Assembly (NCBI RefSeq): GCF_019931065.1
Contig: NZ_JAIOUQ010000003.1
Coordinates: 227,469 to 291,468, forward strand
Direction of reading: 5' to 3'
Origin: Methanobacterium spitsbergense
GTDB taxonomy: Archaea; Methanobacteriota; Methanobacteria; Methanobacteriales; Methanobacteriaceae
DNA: 64,000 bases
The position numbers and the translations under genes were made by a program. The notes beneath the pieces were generated by a model. The model did not search any database, was not told where the DNA came from, and was given only the letters and a program-made list of their open reading frames with translations. Within the stretch, counting starts at the first letter, position 1. Every line of letters begins with the position of its first letter. This document shows positions 21,531 through 31,341 of the stretch, piece after piece.

Positions 21531-23321
21531 CTATTTGGAATAAATTTTAATTAGATGATCAAGTTCTTTTAAAATTGCTTTGTTTCCATCCTGTTTGTAT
21601 GATTTTAATGACTCACTGTAAGTATCAAGTTTATTTAAAAATTGTTCAACAACATCCAATTCTAATTCTTCATGGAATTCCCCATATCCCAGTCTTTCCA
21701 GATATATTGCATTTAATATTTGCTCGAACTGACCTTTTACAGGAATGCTGAGTACAGGTTTTTTTAGGTAAATAGATTCACTAATAAGGGTGAATCCTCC
21801 ATTGGCTAATACAGCTTTACATGTTCCAAGATCTTTAAAGAACTGATCTTCATTAAACTCACGGAATATTAGGTTTTCATCCACTTTTTCACAATCAAAC
21901 CCATATATTATGAAATTTTCATCCACTTTCTTAAGTACTTCTATAAGTTTCGAATTAGAAGTACTGGTCTGATAAACAAGTACATGATCTTCTTTTAAAG
22001 ATTCTAAATTTAAAATTTCGTTCCTTAAAATGGGTGGGAAAATAGAAACCTTATCAGGATTCTTAATTTCAGGATAGAAATACGAAGTAATAAGATACTT
22101 TTGAGGTAACATAATGAATGATCTAACCACTCCTTCTGCCTTGAGTTTATCTCGGGAATATTTTCGCGGTACATCAATTTTACAGTGCGTTATAACATGC
22201 ATGTTGTCAATGCTGATCATAGGGACTCTTATGATCTTGCTTAATATATTGGAATAAAATTCAAAGTCCGATATTATGAGTTCCGGTTTAAATTCATTCG
22301 CAATATTGTAAAGTAGTTTAATATTATCTTTAACATCACGAGGAAGGTTTTTCATAGCTTTTATGAATGTTTTTTTATCGTTTACTGCATTGTCTTCATA
22401 AACAGTATTAAAACCATAAATTTCATAAACATTGTCAAATTTCCCTGATAAATACTCAAAAGCTCTGCTACTCGCAAATACAACAACGTCATTTTCCTGT
22501 TTCAAATGTTTTAACACGACTGAAGTCCTTATAGCATGGCCCATCCCTTCTCCACATGCCGCGTAAATTATTCGTGGTTTTGAACTAAAATTATCATTCT
22601 TTTCATGGCCGAACTTATAATCTAAATCTTCAGCACTGATTTTTTTCCCTCTGAAATCATAAATAGTACTTTTAGTGTATTTAAATGCTAGATCTTTTAG
22701 TCCTTCCTTTTCGAGTCTTCTTGTTGAAACCAGGAGTCTTGGATTTCTTAATACTTTGAACGTGCTTATTTTAGCAATTCTTTCGATGTAATCACTGTCT
22801 TCGCCAAAATCCAATTCTTCATCAAAACCTTTTGCCTTTTCATGGAGAATTTTGGTGGTTAAAATTCCATAACATCCTGCACCATGAGGTTTTATGGATT
22901 CTGCACGTTTCATAAAAAAGTTGGCAAATTTATGTAGTACTTTATCAACATTACTATCGCTTAAAGGTATGATCTGAGTGATTGCAATTCCTAGTTCCTT
23001 TTCTTCGAATTCTTCAATTGCTGATTCAAGGTATCCTGCTGAAAGTACCACATCTGAATCTAAAAATAATAGGTATTCTCCTTCAGCTATCTTGGCCCCG
23101 TTATTTCTACCAACAGCAGGTAAACCCCCATTTATTACTTTAGTACAGGATAATTTTGCAATTTCCTTTGTGCTATCTGTTGATCCAGCATCGGCTATTA
23201 TTATCTCATAATCTTTGAATTCCTGTTCTTTAATGCTGTAAAGGAGTTTTGGAAGGTATTCTTCTTCATTGTACGTTGGTATTATGATACTGAGCTTCAC
23301 ATTAATAATTAACACCCTCAT
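21531..23321 (-). CDS. Two-domain glycosyltransferase: GT2 fused to a GT-B-like transferase
   Basis: Protein of 596 residues. The N-terminal half (about 8-230) is a family 2 glycosyltransferase: LSIIIPTYNEEEYLPKLL, IIADAGSTDSTKEI, FLDSDVVLS (DxD-type metal site) and FGEDSDYIERI. The C-terminal half (about 247-590) resembles MurG/MJ1255-like glycosyltransferases: IYAACGEGMGHAIRTSVVL, ELIISDFEFYSNIL, ANGGFTLISESIYLKKPVL. No membrane helix is seen, so it acts in the cytoplasm, probably on lipid-linked glycans. The ATG at 23321 is used; a GTG eight codons in (just before KLSIIIP) would also fit the GT2 start. The fusion suggests two successive sugar transfers. Confidence 0.8.
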   Translation of the reverse strand: MRVLIINVKLSIIIPTYNEEEYLPKLLYSIKEQEFKDYEIIIADAGSTDSTKEIAKLSCTKVINGGLPAVGRNNGAKIAEGEYLLFLDSDVVLSAGYLESAIEEFEEKELGIAITQIIPLSDSNVDKVLHKFANFFMKRAESIKPHGAGCYGILTTKILHEKAKGFDEELDFGEDSDYIERIAKISTFKVLRNPRLLVSTRRLEKEGLKDLAFKYTKSTIYDFRGKKISAEDLDYKFGHEKNDNFSSKPRIIYAACGEGMGHAIRTSVVLKHLKQENDVVVFASSRAFEYLSGKFDNVYEIYGFNTVYEDNAVNDKKTFIKAMKNLPRDVKDNIKLLYNIANEFKPELIISDFEFYSNILSKIIRVPMISIDNMHVITHCKIDVPRKYSRDKLKAEGVVRSFIMLPQKYLITSYFYPEIKNPDKVSIFPPILRNEILNLESLKEDHVLVYQTSTSNSKLIEVLKKVDENFIIYGFDCEKVDENLIFREFNEDQFFKDLGTCKAVLANGGFTLISESIYLKKPVLSIPVKGQFEQILNAIYLERLGYGEFHEELELDVVEQFLNKLDTYSESLKSYKQDGNKAILKELDHLIKIYSK

Positions 23322-23390
23322 CCATTTTATATTTAATGTTGATCTAATGATTTTGAATAATAATTAATATTTTGAATTTAATTGTCTTTG

Positions 23391-24389
23391 CTAGAAAAAG
23401 GAATAGATATTCCATGAAACAAAATAAATAGGATAGTTTCCCTTAAATCGATTAAAAGTTTGGTTAAGAAATGTTAACTCATTTGTATCAGAAGATACAT
23501 CTATTATTGTTTTTCCATTAATTGTTTTCTCGTTCAAAATATTATAACCTTGAAGATCTACATTTCCCTCTACGCCAATAGCGGTTACTTCATATATATG
23601 AGGATTACTACCCATCAGACCCAATAATACCCTTATTATCAGTAGTACAATTATAAAAGTTGATGGTTTAATAAGATTTGATAAGGAAAATGGATTTTTA
23701 ATTGAATAAATTATCATAAGACAAAATAATCCAATAATTGATGGGGATGAGAATAATCCGCCGTCCACCATTCCTATTAATGTAGTTGAAAGCGCAAACG
23801 CAAGTACAATTTTTTGAGAATCTGTTCTATTTTTAAAGGAAAAAAGTCCTAAAATGTATAAAATTGGAAAAACAGCAAAAATTATCAAAGCAAATTTTGG
23901 GACATATTGTGCTAGGGAAATCCCAGTATGAATATTCAATGGTACGTATATCCCTGTATCATTAATTAAAATGCCCAACATGGATTTAAAGATGTGACTG
24001 TGTATAATACTGCTTGTACTTATGCTTGGAGATGTTGAAACGAAAGTTGTGAATATAGAAACACCAAATTTGGATCTAATCCATATTTCAAATAATAATC
24101 CAATTATATATGTGGTTAAAGCCAGGATGATTACTAATTTGAGATAATAATTTCCATTTTTTGAAGATATTTTAGAATTTTCAAAAAATTTAGAATTTTT
24201 CATTAATTGATTTATTATCAATATACTTCCCATTAAGAAGAAAAATATAATTGATTTACCTTCAGATGAACCCATTAAAAATGGATATGTAATTTGTAAC
24301 ATTATTGTATCGAGAGATCTTATGAAAATAGTCAAAACACTGATTACAATCATGACAATCCCAATTTTACTCAAACGATTAATATGCAA
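23391..24389 (-). CDS. Multi-pass membrane protein of unknown function
   Basis: Protein of 332 residues with about eight hydrophobic segments and a soluble C-terminal region of about 70 residues that follows the last helix. I recognise no family motif. The segment between helices (STSPSISTSSIIHSHIF) and the C-terminal tail are probably exposed outside. It lies between the glycosyltransferase and a secreted cell-wall peptidase on the same strand, so an envelope role is possible but only inferred from position. Confidence 0.6.
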   Translation of the reverse strand: MHINRLSKIGIVMIVISVLTIFIRSLDTIMLQITYPFLMGSSEGKSIIFFFLMGSILIINQLMKNSKFFENSKISSKNGNYYLKLVIILALTTYIIGLLFEIWIRSKFGVSIFTTFVSTSPSISTSSIIHSHIFKSMLGILINDTGIYVPLNIHTGISLAQYVPKFALIIFAVFPILYILGLFSFKNRTDSQKIVLAFALSTTLIGMVDGGLFSSPSIIGLFCLMIIYSIKNPFSLSNLIKPSTFIIVLLIIRVLLGLMGSNPHIYEVTAIGVEGNVDLQGYNILNEKTINGKTIIDVSSDTNELTFLNQTFNRFKGNYPIYFVSWNIYSFF

Positions 24390-24641
24390 TGAACCACCTA
24401 ATTAATTACCTATATCGACTTTTTTATTCTTAACCAAACATTTTAATTATTTATTTAAATGAAAAGAATTTTTTTAATAATTTTTAATCTTTCAATTAGG
24501 TTATATTAATAGAATTTATACTTTACTAGAAATTAAAAAGTAAAAATTGGTTAATAATATTTTAAAAAAAAATTAAGAAAGTTAAACCTTCTATTAATCT
24601 ATTATGCCCTCGATTAGATTTAAAAAATTCTAGAAAATTTT

Positions 24642-25715
24642 TTAATCTATTAAAGGTAATACTACTTCGGTTGATCTTCCGGTATTCACAATCCAATTCA
24701 TTCTTGTCTTTAGCTGACTGAATGTTAACGTTCTGTAACCATATGAAGGATCTGCAATCTTAACGAGCCCGCTGTTAATGTTAATTCCCATCAAAACAAC
24801 ATAATGTCCAGAGGTATTTGGATTTATAAAAGACTCAATGTGTAGGATTACCGGATGATTATGAACTAAATAATTTCTAAGTCCGCTCCAGCCCTTTGAA
24901 GAGAATGTTACATCACTTAAATTAAAATGAGTACCATATTTCAAATTCACCCTATTTACGGCCGTTATAAGCCCTGTATGACTTGTTCCAATATTAGAAT
25001 TAGAGCTTGCATAGGATGCCAGGCCCATTTCATTTAGGTTCATTCCGAAATTTGAAATTGCCATTTTTAGTGATGATGGACCGCAAGTATAAGATGTATC
25101 CTGATGATCATACACAATGTTTTTAAGTGAAACCCATCCGTCGGGATAGTTACTTGTAACTATTTTCAAACCTTGTGTCGCTATGATCTTCTGAAAAAAT
25201 GATATATTGATCTGTTTAGTTCCATAACTCACATACTTGGGTAACCTGTTGTTTTTCTTATAGAATGTTTGAACTCTTGATATTCCATCTTTCATTTGGG
25301 CTAAATTAATTGGTGAAACAGTAAAACGAGTTGTATAATTAGAAACTCTATTTCCCGCCAAATCAGTTACACTTCCAGAATTTAATGTAAGGGAATATTT
25401 TACTCCACTTGCCAATGTTGAAGATGGTGTGACTGTTAGAATGTTATAACTAATGGATTTCTGACTATATATGGTCTTTCCACCAATTGTTTTCAGTGAT
25501 ATATTTTTGTTCCCAAATTTGATTTTTTCGCTAAATTTTACTTTGATGTTTTTTGTTGATGTTACAATGCTATTGTTTGCAGGAGTAACTAAAGTTACTT
25601 TTGGTGTTGTATGGTCTGTTAATGAGACATTGCTTGCTGCTGATGTCGTGTTCACATTTATAAAAATTGCCAATCCCAACAGCAATAACACCGATAATAA
25701 TAATTTTTTATTAAT
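24642..25715 (-). CDS. Secreted pseudomurein-binding cysteine peptidase (C39/C71-like)
   Basis: Exported protein of about 357 residues. Layout (numbered from the GTG at 25691): signal peptide ending SAAS; SbsA-type Ig-like domain at about 28-125 (PANNSIVTSTKNIKVKFSEK, DLAGNRVSNYTTRF); a pseudomurein-binding repeat at about 131-170 (GISRVQTFYKKNNRLPKYVS); then a papain-like peptidase with TCGPSSLKMA (C203), GHYVVLMG (H296) and IADPSYG (D314). These fit an enzyme cutting the peptide links of pseudomurein, like PeiW/PeiP, but possibly of C39 type. The first canonical start (GTG) leaves a signal without positive charges; eight codons upstream, ATT-AAT-AAA-AAA gives a normal n-region next to GGGCGGT, so initiation at ATT (25715) or the ATA before it is proposed. 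It probably acts in cell-wall turnover or separation. Confidence 0.75.
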   Translation of the reverse strand: MNKKLLLSVLLLLGLAIFINVNTTSAASNVSLTDHTTPKVTLVTPANNSIVTSTKNIKVKFSEKIKFGNKNISLKTIGGKTIYSQKSISYNILTVTPSSTLASGVKYSLTLNSGSVTDLAGNRVSNYTTRFTVSPINLAQMKDGISRVQTFYKKNNRLPKYVSYGTKQINISFFQKIIATQGLKIVTSNYPDGWVSLKNIVYDHQDTSYTCGPSSLKMAISNFGMNLNEMGLASYASSNSNIGTSHTGLITAVNRVNLKYGTHFNLSDVTFSSKGWSGLRNYLVHNHPVILHIESFINPNTSGHYVVLMGININSGLVKIADPSYGYRTLTFSQLKTRMNWIVNTGRSTEVVLPLID

Positions 25716-26235
25716 TATACCGCCCCCTATGTCTCAAAAATCAAATATTAAGAATTTTCAGATATATAAAATAATTAAGCAAACAATAACATTTAAACAC
25801 TTCGGTCACCAAAACAAGTGAAAAACGCTATTAACACGATTATTACGCTTAAAAACCTATAAAAACCTATTTAATTAATTTGTAATGAATAAACCTTCTT
25901 TGCTTATATTTTTAATAAATGAAGTCATTTAAAATATTAATTATCAAAAAAAGGTGTCTACGCTGTGTTTTTTGATACTATGATCAACTTGAATCATCAA
26001 TCATCTATATGTTAGGGAAACACATTTCATTTCACAAGAACATCAATGTTGCTTTAATGTTTTTATGGATTTAAAATTATTCTAATATATTTTGCAGGAT
26101 TTCTGTCCATCTTAATTATACTTAATATCATGTAAAAAATTTTAATCTTCTATCCCTATTCATATCTATATAATAATTTTAATATGTTTGAAAACCAAAC
26201 TAGTTTACAAAAAATAGTAATTAGGAGGTTTAAAA
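25716..26235. other. Intergenic region between the peptidase and stomatin genes
   Basis: About 520 AT-rich bases between divergent genes. A TATA-like TATATAA at 26167-26173 and the ribosome site AGGAGGT at 26223-26229 serve the stomatin gene. No RNA gene or small reading frame could be supported in the remainder. Confidence 0.45.
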
Positions 26236-27018
26236 ATGGATTGGTTTTCATTAATTATTATTTTGGTTATAATCTTGATTATTTTGGGCTTATCAATACG
26301 GATAGTTAATCAATATGAAAGAGGCGTTGTTTTTCGTGTAGGAAAAGTTATAGGAGTTAAAGAACCAGGATTAAGGTTAATAATACCTTTAATAGATCGT
26401 ATGGTTAAGGCCTCATTACAGATAGTTACTATGCCTATACCTTCCCAGAAGATCATTACAGAAGACAATGTTTCAATAGATGTGGCTGCAGTTGCCTATT
26501 TTAAGATTGTAGATCCCTATAAAGCTGTTGTTGAAGTAGAAAATTACAATAGGGCAGTGAATCAGATATCACAAACAACTGTTAGAAGTGTTGTTGGACA
26601 GTTCAATCTCGATGAAATCCTTTCAGAAACACCTAAAATTAACCTTAAGATTAAGGAAATTATAGACAAACACAGTGAACCATGGGGAATAAACGTCACC
26701 ACTGTAGAAATAAAAGATATTAAACTTCCAGACACCATGAAACGTGTTATTGCAATGCAAGCCGAGGCAGAAAGGGAGAAAAGAGCAAAAATTATTGCTG
26801 CAGAAGGGGAATATCTTTCCGCAACCAAACTGGGGGATGCAGCAGATATAATATCTCAACATCCAATCGCTTTACAACTCAGAATAATGCAAGTACTAAA
26901 TCAAATAGCTGTTGAGAAAAATTCAACTATAATATTCCCTGCACCACTTATGAACAGCATAACTGACATTGCAAACTTCTTGAAAGAAGAAAATAAAGAA
27001 GCAGTCGATAAAAAGTAA
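26236..27018 (+). CDS. SPFH/stomatin-like membrane protein
   Basis: Slipin-type protein of 260 residues: one N-terminal membrane helix (about 4-23), then the SPFH domain with [32 protein letters not shown] and the conserved [16 protein letters not shown], followed by an alpha-helical stretch ([20 protein letters not shown]) that drives oligomerisation in the family. It is close to full length and has a strong ribosome site. The usual partner NfeD gene is not adjacent; TrkH follows on the same strand after about 150 bases. It forms membrane scaffolds; a specific partner is not evident. Confidence 0.92.
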   Translation: MDWFSLIIILVIILIILGLSIRIVNQYERGVVFRVGKVIGVKEPGLRLIIPLIDRMVKASLQIVTMPIPSQKIITEDNVSIDVAAVAYFKIVDPYKAVVEVENYNRAVNQISQTTVRSVVGQFNLDEILSETPKINLKIKEIIDKHSEPWGINVTTVEIKDIKLPDTMKRVIAMQAEAEREKRAKIIAAEGEYLSATKLGDAADIISQHPIALQLRIMQVLNQIAVEKNSTIIFPAPLMNSITDIANFLKEENKEAVDKK

Positions 27019-27166
27019 GAAGAAACCTGATTAAATTGAATATATATAAATTTTGTTTCTTAGAAGGAGTTAAAATTAGAATAGCAACTTTAAGAAATTT
27101 GATTTGACTCCAAATATTATTTTTTTCTCTAAATATTTATATTAGATCAACCATTATCATAGGATA

Positions 27167-28615
27167 ATGATAGGTTATCTAAGAAAGAAAGATTTCTATT
27201 TGATTTTTAAAAATCTTGGAATCGTAATGGAAGGCGTTGGCGTTGTAATGTTAATACCATTAATTGTTGCACTAATATACGGTGAAAACAATTATGGTGG
27301 CTTTTTAATATCAGGTATCCTATCACTTTCTATAGGATACATTTTTAGGCGATTTTTTCAAGCTAAAGTCAATTTAAGACTCAAACATGGAATGATAATA
27401 GCAGGTTTTGCCTGGCTTTGGGCAGCACTTATGGGGAGTATCTGCCTGATGTATTCAACTGATATTAGTTTTTTAAATGCCTACTTTGAAAGTATGTCTG
27501 CATGGACTGGAAGTGGGCTTTCAATATATCTTGATGTAGAAATTCTCCCTAAATCAGTTCTATTTTTACGAAGTCTTGAACAGTGGGTTGGTGGTCTTGG
27601 AGTTGTTATTGTTGTAATTGGTATTTTGATTCGTCCAGGAACAACTGCATCTAGGCTTTACAAAGCAGAAGCCCGTGAAGAGAAAATTAAACCCAGTATA
27701 ACCAATACAGTTAAAACCATCTGGTGGATTTACCTTTTCTACACTGTTTTAGGTATTATTCTTTATGTTCTTGCAGGTATGTCACTTTTCGATGCTATAA
27801 ACAACTGCTTCACCATCCTTTCAACCGGTGGAATGTCCATTAAAAACAATAATATCGGCGCCTACAACAGCAACATCATAACCATAATCACAATTGTATT
27901 GATGGTTATAGGAGGAACAAGTTTTCTAGTACACTACAAAGCTCTTAAGGGAAGAGTTTTAGACGTTTTCAAAGATATACAATTTCAGGCAATGATCATC
28001 ATTGTGTCCATATTTTCAATACTTCTTTTAATATATTCTCATTTTACAAGCCTCAATTCTGTTTTTTACGTTGTTTCAGCCCTTAGTTGTACTGGTGCAA
28101 GTATACTACCTGTAAGTACACAAGCAGGGTGGACAGACTTTTCAAAGGTTATACTTGCTGCTTGTATGATAATTGGTATGGCAGCTGGTTCAACAACCGG
28201 TGCAATAAAGCTCATAAGGATTGTTACACTTGTAAAAGGAATTTACTGGGAAATAATTAAGATTTTATCGCCTGAAGGATCTGTACTTCCAAGAAAAATT
28301 GGAGGTAAAACTGTTCAGGATGCAGAAATAAAAGAAGCAGGAAGTTACACATTTTTATATTTATTCATCATTTTTATCACATGGTTGGTTTTCATGGCTT
28401 ATGGATACGGAGGAATAGACTCATTTTTTGAGATTTCATCAGCACAAGGTAATGTTGGGCTTTCGGTAGGCATAACCTCTCCAACCATGCCTAAAATTCC
28501 GGAAATATTCCTTATATTCGGTATGTGGGTAGGAAGAATCGAAATCATACCCGCACTAGTTCTCCTTAAAGGAGGTTTTGATCTCTTCAAAAGATTTAAT
28601 AGGTCTAAAGCTTAA
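27167..28615 (+). CDS. trkH: Potassium uptake protein TrkH
   Basis: Membrane pore subunit of the Trk potassium uptake system, 482 residues with the expected four helix-pore-helix units. Filter-region glycines are seen in AWTGSGLSIYLD, ILSTGGMSIKNNN, SCTGASILPVS and SSAQGNVGLSVG. EQWVGGLGVVIVVIGI and MAAGSTTGAIKLIRI are typical TrkH segments. The gene is followed 110-120 bases downstream by trkA on the same strand; together they form the transporter and its regulatory subunit. Confidence 0.95.
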   Translation: MIGYLRKKDFYLIFKNLGIVMEGVGVVMLIPLIVALIYGENNYGGFLISGILSLSIGYIFRRFFQAKVNLRLKHGMIIAGFAWLWAALMGSICLMYSTDISFLNAYFESMSAWTGSGLSIYLDVEILPKSVLFLRSLEQWVGGLGVVIVVIGILIRPGTTASRLYKAEAREEKIKPSITNTVKTIWWIYLFYTVLGIILYVLAGMSLFDAINNCFTILSTGGMSIKNNNIGAYNSNIITIITIVLMVIGGTSFLVHYKALKGRVLDVFKDIQFQAMIIIVSIFSILLLIYSHFTSLNSVFYVVSALSCTGASILPVSTQAGWTDFSKVILAACMIIGMAAGSTTGAIKLIRIVTLVKGIYWEIIKILSPEGSVLPRKIGGKTVQDAEIKEAGSYTFLYLFIIFITWLVFMAYGYGGIDSFFEISSAQGNVGLSVGITSPTMPKIPEIFLIFGMWVGRIEIIPALVLLKGGFDLFKRFNRSKA

Positions 28616-28734
28616 TGAGATAAAATACTTCGAAGATTAAAAAAAAATATCAAATCAACCATCACTATTTTGAAGGTTGAATTAATACAAACAATAAGAA
28701 TTAAATTTAAACTAAATTTTAGCTGGTGTATCAC

Positions 28735-29385
28735 ATGTATATAGTTATAATGGGTGGCGGAAGAGTCGGTCTTAACCTGGCTTCATCCCTGGTTGCAGGA
28801 GGACACGATGTTACCCTCATTGAAAATGATTCAAAATTATGCAACAATGCAGCAAGCGGACTAGATGCTCTAGTTATTTGCGGTAATGGAACAGATATAA
28901 AAACCCTTGAAGAAGCAAATATAGGTGATGCTGATGTTTTTGTAGCGGCAACGGGACACGATGAAGCAAATCTCCTGTCATGTATCCTTGTTAAAGATTA
29001 TAATATAAAAAAAATAATTGCTAGGGTCAGTAACCCTGATCATGAGGATGCATTTAAAAAGGTTGGTATAGATGATGTTATAAGTCCTGAACTTACAGCA
29101 GCCAGCTACTTAGAAAAACTTATTATTCGTCCTAAAATTGCTGATCTCATAATTATTGGAAAGGGAAATGCAGAGTTACTTGAAATCCAAGTAGAAAATA
29201 AGCATATAATAGGAAAACGAATAATGGATGTTAGTCCTACTGATGATTTTATAATAGCAGCATTATATAAAAACGGTGAGATAACCATTCCAAAGAAGGA
29301 CGACATCCTAAATAAGGGAAATAGAATTTCTGTACTTGTTAAAATAAATGCAGTGAAGAAAACAACTAAACTTTTCACGGCCTAG
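28735..29385 (+). CDS. trkA: Trk potassium uptake regulatory subunit TrkA
   Basis: Cytoplasmic nucleotide-binding subunit that gates TrkH. It contains an N-terminal RCK/TrkA-N Rossmann domain ([52 protein letters not shown]) and a C-terminal TrkA-C domain from about residue 135 ([17 protein letters not shown]). The ATG at 28735 is preferred over the GTG at 28726, because that GTG lies in the GGTG ribosome site. It makes a useful contrast with the RCK channel at 15315, which has no such standard C-terminal domain. Confidence 0.93.
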   Translation: MYIVIMGGGRVGLNLASSLVAGGHDVTLIENDSKLCNNAASGLDALVICGNGTDIKTLEEANIGDADVFVAATGHDEANLLSCILVKDYNIKKIIARVSNPDHEDAFKKVGIDDVISPELTAASYLEKLIIRPKIADLIIIGKGNAELLEIQVENKHIIGKRIMDVSPTDDFIIAALYKNGEITIPKKDDILNKGNRISVLVKINAVKKTTKLFTA

Positions 29386-29579
29386 ATAGGAACAAATATC
29401 AATTCAGCCCGTTTATTGATGTCAAGTTACCAATTAAATATGAAAACTTAAATATTTTTTTTTGTAGGGCAATTAAATTGATTAATTCGTTTGATTGTAC
29501 AATAATATTTAATGGGGGTAAATCTTAAAATAATTTAAATATTTTCTTTTGACTTTTCTAATTTAAAAAAAATTGTAAA

Positions 29580-30197
29580 TTAAAAACCTTCTAACATTTT
29601 ATATGCCATGTTTATATGCTTTGAACCATCTTTAACCCATGGCCCATGACCCGGTAGTAAAAACTTCACATCTAACTGGCTTAAACGTTTCAATGACTCC
29701 TTCATGTCTTTAACATCCCCGCCTATATCCATTCTTCCAAAACCCCCATTTGCAAATACGGTATCACCAGATATGAGAGTTTCACCATTGTAAAGACATA
29801 TCCCACCTTTAGTATGGCCAGGAGTATGTATAACCTCAAAATTATGGATTTTATCTCCCTCTTCAAGTTTTCTGTCAACTTTAAATCCTTCCATTGCCTT
29901 CCCGAACATACGGGCTACAGTTTTTTCATCATCTTCCTCTTCAATAGCCAAAGCATCTTCACTATGCATAGCCACTTCCAAATTGAAACATCTGTTTCCG
30001 CCGATGTGATCGTAGTGATTATGAGTATTTACTATTAAAGAAAGATCTTCAATTGATATACCTGCTTCTTTTATTGAATCTTTGATGTATCGAATGTTAT
30101 CTCCGGTTCCAGTGTCAACAATTACATCTTCTAAGATATAAATATTAGAATCATATCCCTTTCCTTCGATCATAATAATATCATCAATCTTCTCCAA
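29580..30197 (-). CDS. MBL-fold metallohydrolase
   Basis: Metallo-beta-lactamase-fold hydrolase of 205 residues with a complete metal site: NTHNHYDHIGGN (HxHxDH, about residues 58-68), HTPGHTKGGICLYNG (about 128), SGDTVFANGGFGR and LLPGHGPWV. It is the glyoxalase II-like subclass; the substrate could be a thioester, but this cannot be settled from sequence. A ribosome site AAAAGGTGATAAA precedes the ATG. Confidence 0.88.
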   Translation of the reverse strand: MEKIDDIIMIEGKGYDSNIYILEDVIVDTGTGDNIRYIKDSIKEAGISIEDLSLIVNTHNHYDHIGGNRCFNLEVAMHSEDALAIEEEDDEKTVARMFGKAMEGFKVDRKLEEGDKIHNFEVIHTPGHTKGGICLYNGETLISGDTVFANGGFGRMDIGGDVKDMKESLKRLSQLDVKFLLPGHGPWVKDGSKHINMAYKMLEGF

Positions 30198-30322
30198 TTT
30201 ATCACCTTTTTATTATTATTTTAATAATTTGAGTTATTATAATTAAGTCTTGATAAATAGTTGAAATGTGTTATGTTATACTAAATTTAAAATAAGTAAA
30301 TTTATCATTAATATAATAAGAA

Positions 30323-30468
<146 letters not shown>

Positions 30469-30512
30469 ATAATTAGGTTTTACATAATACCAACACATAT
30501 TAAAATGTATTT

Positions 30513-30585
<73 letters not shown>

Positions 30586-30611
30586 ATGGTAGATATAATT
30601 GAGTGTTGTTG

Positions 30612-30621
30612 ATATTTAAAC
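30612..30621 (-). promoter_or_regulatory. TATA box of the tRNA-Cys/tRNA-Trp unit
   Basis: Minus-strand GGTTTAAATATC, a good archaeal TATA match about 30 bases before the tRNA-Cys 5' end. Confidence 0.55.
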
Positions 30622-30754
30622 CTTGCGGATAACAAGAGGTATTCTTTTTTAATAAATTATATGATAATATTTGGATAAAAAATTGTTATAAAATTTTTTC
30701 AATTTTATGAATCCAAATGTGCGATTCAAAAATTCAAAAAAAATTCTACTCTTA

Positions 30755-31129
30755 TTAACCTGTGATTATTACTTCACTTCCAGTTGCCTGTGGCGGATAC
30801 GATTGAAGTATAGGTCCTTTGAATGTGACATCAACATTTTGTCCTGGTTGAATATTTCCAAATGATGCAGATGTACGCTTATTTCCATCTTTTAGGAATA
30901 TCTGTGTTTCATTTGTTATCCTTACAGAAACGTTACCATGTTGATTACCATTTGTTACAACTCCTTGGATAAGTATAGAGTTTGAATCTGTGGAGTTATT
31001 ATCATCTGCACAAACACCAACAACATTTCCAGTCATATCTGCATGTTCACTCCCAGTTGCCACAATAGCACCGTAGACTACTCCCATAAACATCACAAAA
31101 AGCATTGAGAGAAGTATGATATTTTTCAT
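30755..31129 (-). CDS. Secreted protein with a DUF3221-like beta domain
   Basis: Exported protein of 124 residues: signal peptide MKNIILLSMLFVMFMGVVYG, then a small beta-rich domain. ITNETQIFLKDGN, FGNIQPGQNVDVTFKG and the ending SYPPQATGSEVIITG match the pattern of DUF3221/OB-like lipoproteins found in Firmicutes. The protein has no lipobox cysteine at the cleavage site. Function unknown. Confidence 0.6.
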   Translation of the reverse strand: MKNIILLSMLFVMFMGVVYGAIVATGSEHADMTGNVVGVCADDNNSTDSNSILIQGVVTNGNQHGNVSVRITNETQIFLKDGNKRTSASFGNIQPGQNVDVTFKGPILQSYPPQATGSEVIITG

Positions 31130-31341
31130 TTTTTTACCTTCTTAAATGTCAAATTTCAATGGTTATTAATACATCATAATCTATTCAAATAAAAATCAAG
31201 GAATACAAATATACTCGGGAGTATCTTCCCTATTGTACTCTTGGATAATATATCACACAAACCCCTTTATATAATTAATTGGTGAAACTATACCTTACTT
31301 GGATTTCAAGTGAATTCAATACCCCTTTTATTTAATAAAAT

